A stretch of 64,000 bases of DNA, taken from Vibrio fortis. GTDB lineage: Bacteria > Pseudomonadota > Gammaproteobacteria > Enterobacterales > Vibrionaceae. Shown here piece by piece: positions 29,144 through 39,255 of this stretch. How positions within the stretch are numbered: position 1 is the stretch's first letter; each line of letters begins with the position of its first letter. The notes under the pieces were generated by a model, which made no database searches, was not told the origin of the DNA, and was given only the letters and a program-made list of their open reading frames with translations. Location of the stretch: positions 434,001-498,000 of the forward strand of contig NZ_AP025487.1 in NCBI RefSeq assembly GCF_024347475.1, given 5' to 3'. A program made the translations under genes and the position numbers.

Positions 29144-31396
29144 ATGTCTAACGAAATTACTTTTGATGGCGTTGAACAATTGCCAATGCGCAAGTTCACC
29201 GAAGATGCCTATTTAAATTACTCAATGTACGTGATCATGGATCGTGCATTGCCATACATTGGTGACGGTCTCAAACCAGTACAGCGTCGTATTATCTACG
29301 CGATGTCTGAGCTTGGCTTATCTGCTGCATCGAAATACAAGAAATCTGCACGTACCGTTGGTGATGTACTGGGTAAGTATCACCCACACGGTGACTCAGC
29401 GTGTTACGAAGCCATGGTATTGATGGCACAACCGTTCTCTTACCGCTACCCACTAGTAGATGGTCAAGGTAACTGGGGTGCTCCGGATGATCCGAAATCA
29501 TTCGCTGCGATGCGTTATACCGAAGCGAAACTGTCTAAGTTTGCTGAGGTGCTTCTTGGTGAACTAGGCCAAGGCACAGTTGAATGGCAGCCTAACTTTG
29601 ACGGCACCATGAAAGAGCCGCAAATGTTGCCAGCGCGTCTGCCTCACATTCTACTTAACGGTATCACGGGTATCGCGGTAGGTATGGCAACGGATATTCC
29701 ACCACATAACGTGCGTGAGATTGCTGATGCAACCATCAAGCTGATCGATAGCCCGAAAGCGGAACTGTCGGAAGTGATGGAGCATGTCAAGGGTCCTGAT
29801 TACCCGACTGAAGCTGAGATCATCTCTCCGAAGTCAGATATTGAGAAGATCTACAAAACGGGTCGCGGCAGCATTAAGATGCGTGCGGTTTGGCATAAAG
29901 AGGGTTCTGATATTGTTATCACGGCTCTGCCTCACCAAGTATCCGGCGCTAAGCTTCTAGAGCAAATCGCAAACCAGATGCGTGCTAAGAAGCTGCCAAT
30001 GGTTGACGATCTTCGCGATGAATCCGATCACGAGAACCCAACGCGTATCGTTGTTGTTCCTCGCTCGAACCGCATCGACTGTGATCAGTTGATGAGTCAC
30101 CTGTTCGCTTCAACGGATCTTGAGAAAAACTTCCGTGTTAACTTGAACATGATTGGTCTAGATAACCGTCCTCAAGTTAAAGGTCTAGTTCAGATCCTTA
30201 AAGAATGGATTGAGTTCCGTCGTACTACAGTACGTCGTCGTCTACAGCACCGCCTTGATAAAGTGCTAGCGCGCTTACACATCTTAGAAGGTCTTTTGGT
30301 TGCTTACCTCAACCTTGATGAAGTGATTGAGATCATCCGAACTGAAGACGATCCTAAAGCGGTGCTTATGGAGCGCTTTGGTATTACTGAGATTCAAGCG
30401 GACGCAATCCTAGATACCAAACTTCGCCACCTTGCTAAGCTGGAAGAGATGAAGATCCGCGGCGAGCAAGATGAGCTAGAGAAAGAGCGTGAGAAGCTAG
30501 AGAAGCTACTGGGCTCTGAGCGTCGCCTGAATACTCTGATTAAGAAAGAGATCCAAGCGGACGCAGATAAGTACGGTGATGATCGCCGTTCACCACTGGT
30601 TGAGCGTGCAGAAGCGAAAGCACTGACTGAGCGCGATCTTGTACCAAGTGAACCAATCACAGTGGTACTTTCTGAGAAAGGTTGGATTCGTCATGCGAAA
30701 GGGCATGAAGTGGATCCTGAGGGTTTGAACTACAAGTCCGGTGATAAATACCTTGCGAGTACGCGTGGTAAGAGTAACCAGCAAGCGGTATTCCTCGGCA
30801 GTGACGGTCGAAGCTACTCGCTTGAGTCTCATTCTCTGCCTTCGGCGCGTAGCCAAGGTGAGCCGATTACTGGTCGCTTGAATATCAGTGCTGGCAGTTC
30901 GATTCGCCAAGTTGTCATGGGCGAGGATGATCAGCTATGGCTGGTGGGTTCTGATGCAGGCTACGGTTTCGTATGTAAAGGCAGCGATCTCTTGTCGAAG
31001 AACAAGAGCGGTAAGGCATTGGTGAATCTACCTCAAGCATCGGAAGTGATGCTGCCAAGCCCGATTGAAGATCTAGAGACCAACGAGATTCTGGCGATTA
31101 CTAACCAGGGCCGTATGCTGTTGTTCCCAATTAAAGATCTGCCTCAATTGAGCAAAGGTAAGGGTAACAAGATCATCAATATCCCGTCGGCGAAGGCGAA
31201 AGAGCGTGAAGAGTTTGTCTCACACCTAATGGCCATTCCTCAAGGGACGACGCTGACGCTGTATGCAGGTAAGCGCAAGCTTGGTTTGAAGCCTGCTGAC
31301 CTAGATAACTTCCGTGGTGAGCGTGGTCGTCGTGGCGGCCTACTGCCAAGAGGCCTGCAACGAGTAACTCGTATTGACATCGAGAGTGACGAGTAA
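29144..31396 (+). CDS. parC: DNA topoisomerase IV subunit A ParC
   Basis: DNA breakage-reunion subunit of topoisomerase IV. 750 residues (E. coli 752). The active-site Tyr is Y125 in AAMRYTE. The quinolone-resistance region carries S85 and E89 (equivalents of E. coli S80 and E84), the wild-type, sensitive residues. The C-terminal part forms the degenerate beta-pinwheel (about 500-740). Starts 3 nt after parE; in E. coli parC and parE are separated by other genes, here they are adjacent. Confidence 0.97.
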   Translation: MSNEITFDGVEQLPMRKFTEDAYLNYSMYVIMDRALPYIGDGLKPVQRRIIYAMSELGLSAASKYKKSARTVGDVLGKYHPHGDSACYEAMVLMAQPFSYRYPLVDGQGNWGAPDDPKSFAAMRYTEAKLSKFAEVLLGELGQGTVEWQPNFDGTMKEPQMLPARLPHILLNGITGIAVGMATDIPPHNVREIADATIKLIDSPKAELSEVMEHVKGPDYPTEAEIISPKSDIEKIYKTGRGSIKMRAVWHKEGSDIVITALPHQVSGAKLLEQIANQMRAKKLPMVDDLRDESDHENPTRIVVVPRSNRIDCDQLMSHLFASTDLEKNFRVNLNMIGLDNRPQVKGLVQILKEWIEFRRTTVRRRLQHRLDKVLARLHILEGLLVAYLNLDEVIEIIRTEDDPKAVLMERFGITEIQADAILDTKLRHLAKLEEMKIRGEQDELEKEREKLEKLLGSERRLNTLIKKEIQADADKYGDDRRSPLVERAEAKALTERDLVPSEPITVVLSEKGWIRHAKGHEVDPEGLNYKSGDKYLASTRGKSNQQAVFLGSDGRSYSLESHSLPSARSQGEPITGRLNISAGSSIRQVVMGEDDQLWLVGSDAGYGFVCKGSDLLSKNKSGKALVNLPQASEVMLPSPIEDLETNEILAITNQGRMLLFPIKDLPQLSKGKGNKIINIPSAKAKEREEFVSHLMAIPQGTTLTLYAGKRKLGLKPADLDNFRGERGRRGGLLPRGLQRVTRIDIESDE

Positions 31397-31430
31397 TCTT
31401 CGTTTTAGATAACTTGTTGTATAGATAATA

Positions 31431-31458
31431 AAAAACCCAGCCGAGAGCTGGGTTTTTT
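31431..31458. terminator. Bidirectional terminator between parC and degS
   Basis: Perfect 11-bp stem AAAAACCCAGC / GCTGGGTTTTT, 5-nt loop, with A-run upstream and T-run downstream. Confidence 0.92.
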
Positions 31459-31505
31459 GTTGTTCGCAATCTATTTAATGTTAGTCGTAGATCCGTCTAA
31501 TTTAA

Positions 31506-32567
31506 CTAGCGCTTGTCTTCCGCAATTGTAACCTTAAGGGTTTTACTTTCACCCTGACGGAGTATACCCACATCGACCACTGTGCCAGGTCTTAGGTCGG
31601 TAACGATATCCATAACGCTTTGGCGTCCATTGATCTTGGTGTTGTCGATACTGATGATGATGTCCTGAACCTCAAATCCTGCGTCGGCAGCTGGGCCAAC
31701 AGGATCGATACCTAACACCACAATTCCACCAATGTTTTTGTTACCTAATAAACGTGAAGTAACTGAATTAATGTCTTGTCCATCAATGCCGATATAACCG
31801 CGAATCACACGACCGTCAGCAATGATCTTCTGCATGATCTTATTGGCCAATCCATAAGGGATGGCAAAAGAGATGCCGTAAGTTTCCATGTCGGTCGCTT
31901 GCTGGAAAGATGCCGTATTAATGCCGACCAGTTCGCCTTGCGAGTTAACAAGTGCACCGCCTGAGTTACCTTCATTGATCGCTGCGTCAGTTTGAATAAA
32001 GGCTTGGTGGCGATCGGCGCTTATCGAAGAGCGTCCAGTTGCTGAGATAATACCGAAGGTCGTTGTTTGACCTAGGTTATATGGGTTGCCGATAGCAAGT
32101 ACGATGTCGCCGACGTTGGCTTCATAATTTGGGTTCAGTGGAATAACCGGAAGGTTATCACCGCTGACTTGCAATATGGCGATGTCAGTTCGTTTGTCTG
32201 AGCCAACTAATTGAGCGGCAGCAGCACGACCGTCTTGCAAGGCAACCACCACTTGATCCGCTTGAGCAACTACATGGTAGTTAGTAATGATGTAGCCTTT
32301 CTCGCTAACAATAACACCAGAACCTAAGCCTTGAGTAAGTAGCTTGTTACGGTCGGACTCATCGTATTTACGACTGTAGATGTTCACAACTGCCGGTGCC
32401 GCGCGTCGAACGGCATCGTTGAATGAGAGTTGCAATGAGCCTATGTTGCTTACTTGCTTGCTCGCCACTTCAGAGACGAAATCGGGTCTTAGCTGCGGGA
32501 AAGCCACCAATATAATCAGTGCTGATACTAATCCAAGGGAAATAGAACGAAATAGAAAGGACAGCAT
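31506..32567 (-). CDS. degS: Site-1 protease DegS
   Basis: Inner-membrane-anchored periplasmic serine protease that senses misfolded porins through its PDZ domain and makes the first cut in RseA, releasing sigma-E. 353 residues: membrane anchor at about 8-24, trypsin-like domain with triad H98, D128, S202 (GNSGGALVN), and one PDZ domain (about 255-345, beginning RGYIG). One PDZ plus a membrane anchor separates it from DegQ/DegP. Lies downstream of degQ with a terminator between. Confidence 0.96.
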   Translation of the reverse strand: MLSFLFRSISLGLVSALIILVAFPQLRPDFVSEVASKQVSNIGSLQLSFNDAVRRAAPAVVNIYSRKYDESDRNKLLTQGLGSGVIVSEKGYIITNYHVVAQADQVVVALQDGRAAAAQLVGSDKRTDIAILQVSGDNLPVIPLNPNYEANVGDIVLAIGNPYNLGQTTTFGIISATGRSSISADRHQAFIQTDAAINEGNSGGALVNSQGELVGINTASFQQATDMETYGISFAIPYGLANKIMQKIIADGRVIRGYIGIDGQDINSVTSRLLGNKNIGGIVVLGIDPVGPAADAGFEVQDIIISIDNTKINGRQSVMDIVTDLRPGTVVDVGILRQGESKTLKVTIAEDKR

Positions 32568-32660
32568 GTTTCCCTCTTCGACAGGTAAGGTATTGAGCCT
32601 CCGCGCATGGGTGACCAGTTTGAGTTACCTGTGAAGCATAGCATTTTGATTCATCTAAAT

Positions 32661-32710
32661 AAAAGGGCAGGTTGATTAAGTTCTATACGGACTTAGTCAA
32701 CCTGCCCTCA
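32661..32710 (-). terminator. Terminator after degQ
   Basis: AGGGCAGGTTGA pairs with TCAACCTGCCCT (12 bp), and the stem can be extended through mispaired bases to AAGT/ACTT; on the minus strand TTTTATTT follows. Placed between degQ and degS. Confidence 0.85.
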
Positions 32711-32727
32711 ATAATGGTGATTAATAG

Positions 32728-34083
32728 TTAGCGAATCACAAGATAGATGGTTCTTGGGCCACGTTGGATATTGAGCGCCAATACACCAGGGTTCTTTTCA
32801 ACAATTGCTCTGAACTGTGCTAGGTTCTTCACCGTTTTACGGTTCACACCAATGATGATGTCGTCTGCTTGAAGCTGATAGGCCTCAGCTGGAGAGCCTT
32901 TAGCGACACTTGAAACCTTAACCCCTTTTACTGGGTCGCTATCGTTGGTATTGGTAAGCTCCGCACCAGCCAAGCCTTCATGCAGTTTTTCTGCTTGAGT
33001 CTTGCTGTTGGTAGATTCCCCAAGCGTCACGTCGAAGGTTTTGTTCTTACCGTCACGAACCACGCCCAGCTCAATCTCTTTGCCTGCACCAAGAGTCGCG
33101 ACTTTAGCTCTTAGCTCGCTAAAGGTATCGATCTTCTTACCATTGATTGCAACGATGATGTCGCCTGCTTGTAAACCTGCTTTGTCGGCAGCGCTGTCTG
33201 GCACTACTTGGCTCACAAATGCACCTTTGCTGGATTCGTAACCGAGTGCTTCAGCCAATTCCGAGGTGATTTCACCACCCTGAACGCCAAGCATGCCGCG
33301 TTTCACTTCACCAAACTCTAAGATTTGGTCGGTTAGGTTGCGCATCATATTGGATGGAATCGCAAAGCCGATACCCACATTACCACCATTTGGGCCCAGG
33401 ATTGCAGTGTTGATACCGATCAGCTCACCATTGAGGTTAACTAAGGCACCACCTGAGTTACCGCTGTTGATTGCAGCATCGGTTTGAATGAAGTTCTCAA
33501 AGTTTTCTAGGTTCAGACCGCTTCGACCTAATGCAGAAACGATACCCGATGTCACCGTTTGACCGAGACCAAATGGGTTACCGATGGCAACACTGAAATC
33601 ACCGACACGCAGTTTGTCTGAGTCAGCAAAACGAATCTCTGTCAGGTCTTTGGCTTTTTCGAGTTTGAGCAGGGCGATATCAGACATTTCGTCACCGCCA
33701 ATCAGCTCGGCATCGTATTCACGTCCATCATGCAGTTTTACGCGGATCTCATCAGCGTTATTGATGACGTGATAGTTAGTAACGATATGTCCTTTCTTGG
33801 CATCGATAATAACACCAGAGCCTAAACCTCTGAATGGGCGCTCTTGTGCTTGTTCTGGACCAAAGAAGAATTGGAATTGTTCAGGGATACGTTGACGTTG
33901 GACTTGCTTACCTTCCACTGCAATGCTGACCACCGCTGGGGTGACTTTTTCAAGCATTGGCGCAAGGCTAGGTAGTTGTTGGTTGTCGACACTTAGGGGA
34001 AGCGCCGCAGTTGCCTGAATCGGTGCGATGATGGAACTTAAGCTTAAAGTCAGTACCGATAAAGCAAGCAAAGGTTTTTTCAT
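32728..34083 (-). CDS. degQ: Periplasmic serine endoprotease DegQ (Do family)
   Basis: Soluble periplasmic protease/chaperone for misfolded envelope proteins. 451 residues from the ATG at 34083 (GAGGAG 6 nt before; an adjacent ATG at 34086 is the alternative). Signal peptide to about residue 27 (LTLSLSSIIAPIQATAA), triad H105, D135, S210, then two PDZ domains (about 250-340 and 360-450). The short Q-linker in the LA loop favours DegQ over DegP, and this is the usual Vibrio Do protease next to degS. Confidence 0.95.
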   Translation of the reverse strand: MKKPLLALSVLTLSLSSIIAPIQATAALPLSVDNQQLPSLAPMLEKVTPAVVSIAVEGKQVQRQRIPEQFQFFFGPEQAQERPFRGLGSGVIIDAKKGHIVTNYHVINNADEIRVKLHDGREYDAELIGGDEMSDIALLKLEKAKDLTEIRFADSDKLRVGDFSVAIGNPFGLGQTVTSGIVSALGRSGLNLENFENFIQTDAAINSGNSGGALVNLNGELIGINTAILGPNGGNVGIGFAIPSNMMRNLTDQILEFGEVKRGMLGVQGGEITSELAEALGYESSKGAFVSQVVPDSAADKAGLQAGDIIVAINGKKIDTFSELRAKVATLGAGKEIELGVVRDGKNKTFDVTLGESTNSKTQAEKLHEGLAGAELTNTNDSDPVKGVKVSSVAKGSPAEAYQLQADDIIIGVNRKTVKNLAQFRAIVEKNPGVLALNIQRGPRTIYLVIR

Positions 34084-34206
34084 CATAAACTCCTCGTTAG
34101 TTAAGGCCTTGTAACACATATCAAGTTGGACTATTGCCAAGTGTTATACGACCCAAGTGAAGATTATGACTCAAAAACCTTTGTAAAGTTCATTGAATTT
34201 AATTGT

Positions 34207-34662
34207 TTAAGACGCTTTCGCCGTTACAACCTCTGGTGCTTCAATGACCTCTTTCTTCTCATCGTTGAACAAACCGGTCGCGCCATTGGCGTAATCTTTT
34301 GGTTGTTCATCAATGGCTGATACTTTGTTGTCTGCTTTATCAGATGACTTATCTGAGTGTGCTGCAGCCGTTTTCACAAATGGATTGTCCTGCTCTGGCA
34401 AGTTAGGGATTAACTCAGCGCTGGTCTTTTCCATGTGTTGGTAAAGCTTGGTGTAGTCCTTACCTAAGGTATCCAACATTTCAGCTGTTTTAGCAAAGTG
34501 ATCGGCAAGCTCTTGGCGTTGCTGTTCTAGTGCAAACTTTGCTGTGTCTAATTCTTTTTGAACATTCTTTTGCTTCTTGTACTCAGGAGTCGTGAGGCGA
34601 GAAATAGCAACTCCTAAGATAAGTCCGATTAGTAAACCGCCAACGGCATACATCCAAGGCAT
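34207..34662 (-). CDS. zapG: DUF1043 division-associated protein ZapG (YhcB)
   Basis: Inner-membrane protein linking envelope growth and division in E. coli. 151 residues: one N-terminal membrane helix (about 4-20, WMYAVGGLLIGLILGVAI), then a cytoplasmic coiled coil (about 30-90) and a low-complexity acidic tail. AAGGAGCTGTT precedes the ATG. Divergent from zapE, the same neighbours as in E. coli (yhcB/yhcM). Confidence 0.93.
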   Translation of the reverse strand: MPWMYAVGGLLIGLILGVAISRLTTPEYKKQKNVQKELDTAKFALEQQRQELADHFAKTAEMLDTLGKDYTKLYQHMEKTSAELIPNLPEQDNPFVKTAAAHSDKSSDKADNKVSAIDEQPKDYANGATGLFNDEKKEVIEAPEVVTAKAS

Positions 34663-34881
34663 AACAGCTCCTTATTGTTGTTTTTTAACATGTTTGTTAC
34701 TGCTTAGTTACACATAATGTAGCTTCATGGTACTATGACAAGGCGACAGTATAAAGAAAAATGCGTGTGCGCTAGCTATCAGTTTGAAGCTGCACATACA
34801 GCGATGAGCCCCCGCCTATTGTACTGTTGAAGCCCTTTTTCCTTCGCTGGTTGATATCTATTTCATTGTGGAAATGTCGTC

Positions 34882-35985
34882 ATGAATCCCGTTAAAAAAT
34901 ACGAACAAGATATAAAAGAACATGGATTTCAAAGAGATCCAGCCCAAGAGCAAGCCGTACAAGCACTAGACCAATTGTTCCACCAATTCCAAGAATACCA
35001 AAATGCGCCTGTGCCACAGCTGACGCGTTTTCAAAAGTTAATGGGTAAGAAGCCACAACTGCCGACGCCACCAAAAGGGCTCTATTTTTGGGGAGGAGTA
35101 GGGCGAGGTAAAACTTACCTAATGGATACTTTCTGTGATGCCTTGCCTACATCAAGAAAAATGCGTGTCCACTTTCACCGCTTTATGTATCGCGTTCATG
35201 ATGAATTGAAAGCGCTGGGCGAAGTGAGCGATCCTTTGCCGTTAGTGGCAGATAAGTTTAAGCAAGAAGCGGATATCATCTGTTTTGATGAGTTTTTTGT
35301 TTCCGATATTACCGATGCGATGATTCTGGGTACTCTGTTCCAAGAGCTGTTCGCTCGCAACGTTATTTTGGTCGCGACTTCGAACATTCCACCTGAAGAC
35401 CTATATCGAAATGGCCTGCAACGTGCGCGCTTTCTTCCTGCGATTAAGCTCATTCAAGACAACTGTCGAATTCTCAATGTAGACAGCGGTGTCGATTACC
35501 GACTGCGAACCTTGGAACAAGCAGAGATCTATCACTATCCACTAGACGCACAAGCGGATGTGAATTTGCGAACTTATTACCAACAGTTGGTTGGTGAGGG
35601 TAAAGAGGTGCTAACTCAAATTGAGGTTAACCATCGTCAACTGGATGTGGTTGAAGCGAGTGATGGCGTTTTGCATGGTACTTTTGCTCAGCTTTGCCAA
35701 TCTGCGCGCAGCCAAAATGACTATATTGAGCTATCTAAGATCTATCACACGGTATTGTTGGCTGAAGTGAAGCAGATGAATGCCACCTCTGATGACGCCG
35801 CAAGACGCTTTATTGCTCTCGTGGATGAGTTTTATGAGCGTAATGTAAAACTGATTATTTCTGCCGAAGTTGCGCTAGAAGAACTCTACACTCATGGTCA
35901 ATTAGAGTTCGAATTTAAACGCTGTCAGTCACGTTTAATTGAAATGCAGAGCCATGATTATCTAGCAAAAGAGCACCTAAGTTAG
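34882..35985 (+). CDS. zapE: Cell division protein ZapE (AFG1-like ATPase)
   Basis: ATPase that associates with the Z-ring late in constriction and is needed under low-oxygen or high-temperature growth in E. coli. 367 residues. Walker A GGVGRGKTY at 71-79; Walker B-type IICFDEFFV near 131-139; arginine-rich RRFIALVDEFYERNVKL near 313-330 is typical of the AFG1 family. Divergent from zapG; the next genes rplM-rpsI have their own promoter. Confidence 0.96.
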   Translation: MNPVKKYEQDIKEHGFQRDPAQEQAVQALDQLFHQFQEYQNAPVPQLTRFQKLMGKKPQLPTPPKGLYFWGGVGRGKTYLMDTFCDALPTSRKMRVHFHRFMYRVHDELKALGEVSDPLPLVADKFKQEADIICFDEFFVSDITDAMILGTLFQELFARNVILVATSNIPPEDLYRNGLQRARFLPAIKLIQDNCRILNVDSGVDYRLRTLEQAEIYHYPLDAQADVNLRTYYQQLVGEGKEVLTQIEVNHRQLDVVEASDGVLHGTFAQLCQSARSQNDYIELSKIYHTVLLAEVKQMNATSDDAARRFIALVDEFYERNVKLIISAEVALEELYTHGQLEFEFKRCQSRLIEMQSHDYLAKEHLS

Positions 35986-36070
35986 GCGGGGAATTCGTTA
36001 TTAAGAAAATGGAAGAAAAAAATCGTGATTTTGTTCAAAAAGAGGTGATTTTTTCTTCGCTCTTCTCTAT

Positions 36071-36076
36071 AATCCT
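36071..36076 (+). promoter_or_regulatory. Candidate -10 of the rplM-rpsI promoter
   Basis: TATAAT in CTCTATAATCCTGCGACC, about 160 nt before rplM, followed by a GC-rich stretch of the sort seen at stringently controlled ribosomal promoters. The -35 (GTGATT at 17 nt) is poor. Confidence 0.45.
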
Positions 36077-36119
36077 GCGACCTACCGTTACTGCGGGCCT
36101 CTAACGATGAGTTAAATCA

Positions 36120-36231
36120 CGTTATGCCAAGAGTTTTCCAACACTCGAAGGGGTGATGAATGGGGACTCTTAGACAGTGGGAATACTCAGTATTCCTTAA
36201 GTGTAAATTTTTTTAATAGGTAATTATTAGC
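36120..36231 (+). promoter_or_regulatory. rplM 5' leader with hairpin (possible L13 autoregulation site)
   Basis: The rplM leader contains a perfect 7-bp hairpin GGAATAC-TCA-GTATTCC (36180-36196) followed by an AT-rich stretch and the start codon. Autogenous control of rplM-rpsI by L13 through a structured leader has been described for E. coli; that this leader works the same way is inference from position. Confidence 0.4.
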
Positions 36232-36660
36232 ATGAAAACTTTCGTTGCTAAACCAGAAACTGTAAAACGCGACTGGTACGTTGTAGACGCTGAAGGTAAA
36301 ACTCTAGGTCGTCTTGCAAGTGAAATCGCTTCTCGCCTACGCGGTAAGCACAAAGCTGAATACACTCCTCACGTAGACACTGGTGATTACATCATCGTTG
36401 TTAACGCTGAGAAAGTTACTGTAACTGGTAACAAGGCTAAGGGTAAGGTTTACTACCGTCACTCTGAGTTCCCTGGTGGTCTTAAGTCTATCACTTTTGA
36501 AAAGCTGATCGACCGTAAGCCAGAGATGGCTCTTGAACTAGCTGTTAAAGGTATGCTTCCACGTGGTCCTCTAGGCCGCGCTATGTACCGTAAGCTAAAA
36601 GTATACGCTGGTGCTGAGCACAACCATGTTGCTCAACAACCACAAGTACTAGACATCTAA
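36232..36660 (+). CDS. rplM: 50S ribosomal protein L13
   Basis: Early-assembling protein of the large subunit. 142 residues, exactly the E. coli length. [36 protein letters not shown] and [20 protein letters not shown] are diagnostic. The codons used are those of highly expressed genes. Cotranscribed with rpsI, 15 nt before its start. Confidence 0.99.
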   Translation: MKTFVAKPETVKRDWYVVDAEGKTLGRLASEIASRLRGKHKAEYTPHVDTGDYIIVVNAEKVTVTGNKAKGKVYYRHSEFPGGLKSITFEKLIDRKPEMALELAVKGMLPRGPLGRAMYRKLKVYAGAEHNHVAQQPQVLDI

Positions 36661-36675
36661 TTGGGGATTATGAAA

Positions 36676-37068
36676 ATGGCAGAGAATCAATACTACGGCA
36701 CTGGTCGTCGCAAAAGCTCAGCAGCTCGTGTTTTCATCAAACCAGGTTCTGGTGAGATCGTAATCAACAAGCGTAGCCTTGATGTTTACTTCGGTCGTCC
36801 AACTTCTCGCATGGTTGTTAAGCAACCTCTTGAGCTAGTTGAACTAACTGAGAAACTTGACCTATACATCACTGTTTCTGGTGGTGGTATTTCTGGTCAA
36901 GCTGGCGCAATCCGCCACGGTATCACTCGCGCTCTTATGGAGTACGATGAAACTCTACGTCCTGCTCTACGTGCAGCTGGCTACGTTACTCGTGACGCTC
37001 GTTGCGTTGAACGTAAGAAAGTTGGTCTACGTAAAGCACGTCGTAAACCTCAATTCTCTAAGCGTTAA
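36676..37068 (+). CDS. rpsI: 30S ribosomal protein S9
   Basis: Small-subunit protein whose C-terminal tail reaches the P-site tRNA. 130 residues from the ATG giving [15 protein letters not shown], the E. coli start; an ATG two codons upstream (36670) is less likely. The basic tail [18 protein letters not shown] ends with the conserved SKR. Expressed from the rplM promoter and followed by a terminator. Confidence 0.99.
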   Translation: MAENQYYGTGRRKSSAARVFIKPGSGEIVINKRSLDVYFGRPTSRMVVKQPLELVELTEKLDLYITVSGGGISGQAGAIRHGITRALMEYDETLRPALRAAGYVTRDARCVERKKVGLRKARRKPQFSKR

Positions 37069-37122
37069 TTTTTCTTTACCGAAAAATACACGCTCCCAGT
37101 TTTATTACTGGAATTGTGGTTC

Positions 37123-37149
37123 AAAGCTCGGCTATATGCCGGGCTTTTT
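37123..37149 (+). terminator. Terminator after rpsI
   Basis: AAAGCTCGGC pairs with GCCGGGCTTT (10 bp, one G-U) around a 5-nt loop, followed by TTGTTTTT. Part of the 331-nt spacer between rpsI and petA; the rest holds the petA promoter and no ORF of note. Confidence 0.85.
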
Positions 37150-37273
37150 GTTTTTCTACTCCCCGCTAAATGCTTTTCCCTCCTCGTTTTATTTCCAATT
37201 TCTTATATTTTGATAGCTTTTGTAACCCAATGTGCGCTTTGCCTCATGATTGTTACAAAAAGGTAGCTTTATC

Positions 37274-37302
37274 TTGTCAAAAAGTAGGGTTTTATTTATC
37301 AT
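37274..37302 (+). promoter_or_regulatory. Candidate petABC promoter
   Basis: TTGTCA (37274-37279), 17 nt, TATCAT (37297-37302), about 100 nt before petA. Good spacing and five of six consensus bases in each hexamer. Confidence 0.5.
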
Positions 37303-37399
37303 TTGCCGTCAATAAATAGAACTAAATACGTATTTTGTTAGCCATGCTCTTTAAGCGGAATAATTTCAATCCAAAAGGAGCAAATGGGAGAATGTTTGG

Positions 37400-37990
37400 A
37401 TGAGCAACGCGCCTTTAAATAACGGTCGCAGGCGTTTCCTAACCGCAACAACAGCCGTTGTTGGTGGTTTAGGGGCTGCTGCTGTAGCCGTGCCTTTTAT
37501 TAAATCATGGAATCCGAGTGCCAAAGCGAAAGCTGCTGGTGCGCCGGTGGAAGTGGAAGTCAGTAAATTAGAAGCTGGCCAAATGGTTCGTGTCGAATGG
37601 CAAGGTAAGCCTGTATGGGTTGTACGCCGTGCTGAGTCGGTACTAGAAAACTTGAAAACCATTGGTGGTCAACTTCGAGATCCTCAATCGGAAGCTGAAC
37701 AACAACCTGAATACGCTCAAAATGAGTTCCGTTCAATTAAGCCGGAATTCTTTGTTGCGGTTGGTTTCTGTACTCACCTAGGTTGTTCTCCAACTTACCT
37801 ACCTGATTCTTTTGCAGAACAAGTACAAGGTGTTAAGTCTGGTTTCTTCTGTCCATGTCATGGTTCAAAATTTGATATGGCTGGTCGAGTATTCCAAGGC
37901 GTACCTGCACCGCTAAACCTTGTTGTGCCAAAGCATATGTATTTAAGTGACACCAAGATCCTGATCGGTATTGACGAGGGAGATGCATAA
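37400..37990 (+). CDS. petA: Ubiquinol-cytochrome c reductase iron-sulfur (Rieske) subunit
   Basis: Rieske subunit of the cytochrome bc1 complex, passing electrons from ubiquinol to cytochrome c1. 196 residues. Twin-arginine-type N-terminus (RRRFLT at 10-15) leads into a membrane anchor (about 17-34). The [2Fe-2S] ligands are C124 and H126 (CTHLGC) and C151 and H154 (CPCHGSKFD), with C129 and C153 as the disulphide pair. First gene of petABC; its stop overlaps the petB ATG. Confidence 0.97.
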   Translation: MSNAPLNNGRRRFLTATTAVVGGLGAAAVAVPFIKSWNPSAKAKAAGAPVEVEVSKLEAGQMVRVEWQGKPVWVVRRAESVLENLKTIGGQLRDPQSEAEQQPEYAQNEFRSIKPEFFVAVGFCTHLGCSPTYLPDSFAEQVQGVKSGFFCPCHGSKFDMAGRVFQGVPAPLNLVVPKHMYLSDTKILIGIDEGDA

Positions 37991-39255
37991 TGCAAGGACT
38001 ACTAGATTGGGTAGAGAAACGTATACCCGCGATGAATGCTTATAAAAAGCACTTGTCTGAATACCCAATGCCTAAGAACTTTAACTTTTGGTACCTTTTT
38101 GGTTCTTTAGCAATGTTAGTTTTAGTTAACCAGATCCTTACAGGTATTTGGCTAACAATGAACTACGTACCATCTGGTGAAGGTGCGTTCGCTTCTGTTG
38201 AATACATCATGCGTGATGTTGAATACGGCTGGCTACTGCGTTATATGCACTCAACAGGCGCATCTGCGTTCTTCGTTGTTGTTTACCTGCATATGTTCCG
38301 TGGTCTGATTTACGGCTCTTACCAAAAGCCTCGTGAGCTACTTTGGATCTTCGGTATGTTGATCTTCCTAGTGCTAATGGCTGAAGCTTTCATGGGTTAC
38401 CTACTACCATGGGGTCAAATGTCATACTGGGGTGCTCAGGTAATCATTTCTCTGTTTGGTGCGATCCCTGTTATCGGTGATGACCTAACGCTTTGGATCC
38501 GTGGTGACTACATCATCTCTGGTGCAACGCTAAACCGTTTCTTCGCACTGCACGTTATCGCTCTACCAATCGTACTTCTGCTGCTTATCGTACTTCACGT
38601 ACTAGCACTGCACGAAGTAGGTTCGAACAACCCAGACGGTATCGAGACTAAGCTTCCTAAAGGCACAATGGGCGACGACTACAAAACTCAGTTCCCATTC
38701 CACAAGGATTACACTAAGAAATACGACATCATTGACTCTATTCCTTTCCACCCATACGGGACTGTGAAAGATATGGTTGGTGTAGCTGGTTTCCTATTCT
38801 TCTTCTGTTATGTGCTGTTCTTTAACCCAGAGATGGGTGGATTCTTCCTTGAGCCGCCAAACTTTGAAGCTGCGAACCCACTGAAGACACCAGAGCACAT
38901 CGCTCCTGTATGGTACTTCACACCGTTCTACGCAATCCTACGTGCGGTTCCTGATAAGCTGCTAGGTGTTGTAGCAATGGGCGCATCTATTGTTGTGCTA
39001 TTCCTACTACCATGGTTCGACCGTTGTAAAGTACGTTCGTACCGTTACCGTAGCAAACTGCATTTGATTAACATCATCCAATTCACAATAAGCTTTATTG
39101 CGCTTGGTATTCTTGGTGCGCTTCCAGCAACACCAACGTACACAGTACTAGCACAGATCTTTAGCTTAGGTTACTTCATGTTCTTCGTACTACTGTGGTT
39201 CTACAGTAAGAATGAAGCGACGAAACCATTACCAGAAAGGGTGACATTCAAATGA
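37990..39255 (+). CDS. petB: Cytochrome b of the bc1 complex
   Basis: Membrane core of the bc1 complex, holding the low- and high-potential haems and both quinone sites. 421 residues with about eight to nine membrane helices, full length (b6 and subunit IV parts fused as in proteobacterial bc1). Haem-ligand helices are visible as RYMHSTGASAFFVVVYLHMF and FFALHVIALPIVLLLLIVLH. The Q-site PPFT-type region reads NPLKTPEHIAPVWYFTP. Overlaps petA by 1 nt and petC by 4 nt. Confidence 0.97.
   Translation: MQGLLDWVEKRIPAMNAYKKHLSEYPMPKNFNFWYLFGSLAMLVLVNQILTGIWLTMNYVPSGEGAFASVEYIMRDVEYGWLLRYMHSTGASAFFVVVYLHMFRGLIYGSYQKPRELLWIFGMLIFLVLMAEAFMGYLLPWGQMSYWGAQVIISLFGAIPVIGDDLTLWIRGDYIISGATLNRFFALHVIALPIVLLLLIVLHVLALHEVGSNNPDGIETKLPKGTMGDDYKTQFPFHKDYTKKYDIIDSIPFHPYGTVKDMVGVAGFLFFFCYVLFFNPEMGGFFLEPPNFEAANPLKTPEHIAPVWYFTPFYAILRAVPDKLLGVVAMGASIVVLFLLPWFDRCKVRSYRYRSKLHLINIIQFTISFIALGILGALPATPTYTVLAQIFSLGYFMFFVLLWFYSKNEATKPLPERVTFK

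Noticed and set aside
29378..29420. Quinolone resistance changes in parC
   Set aside because: S85 and E89 are the wild-type residues.
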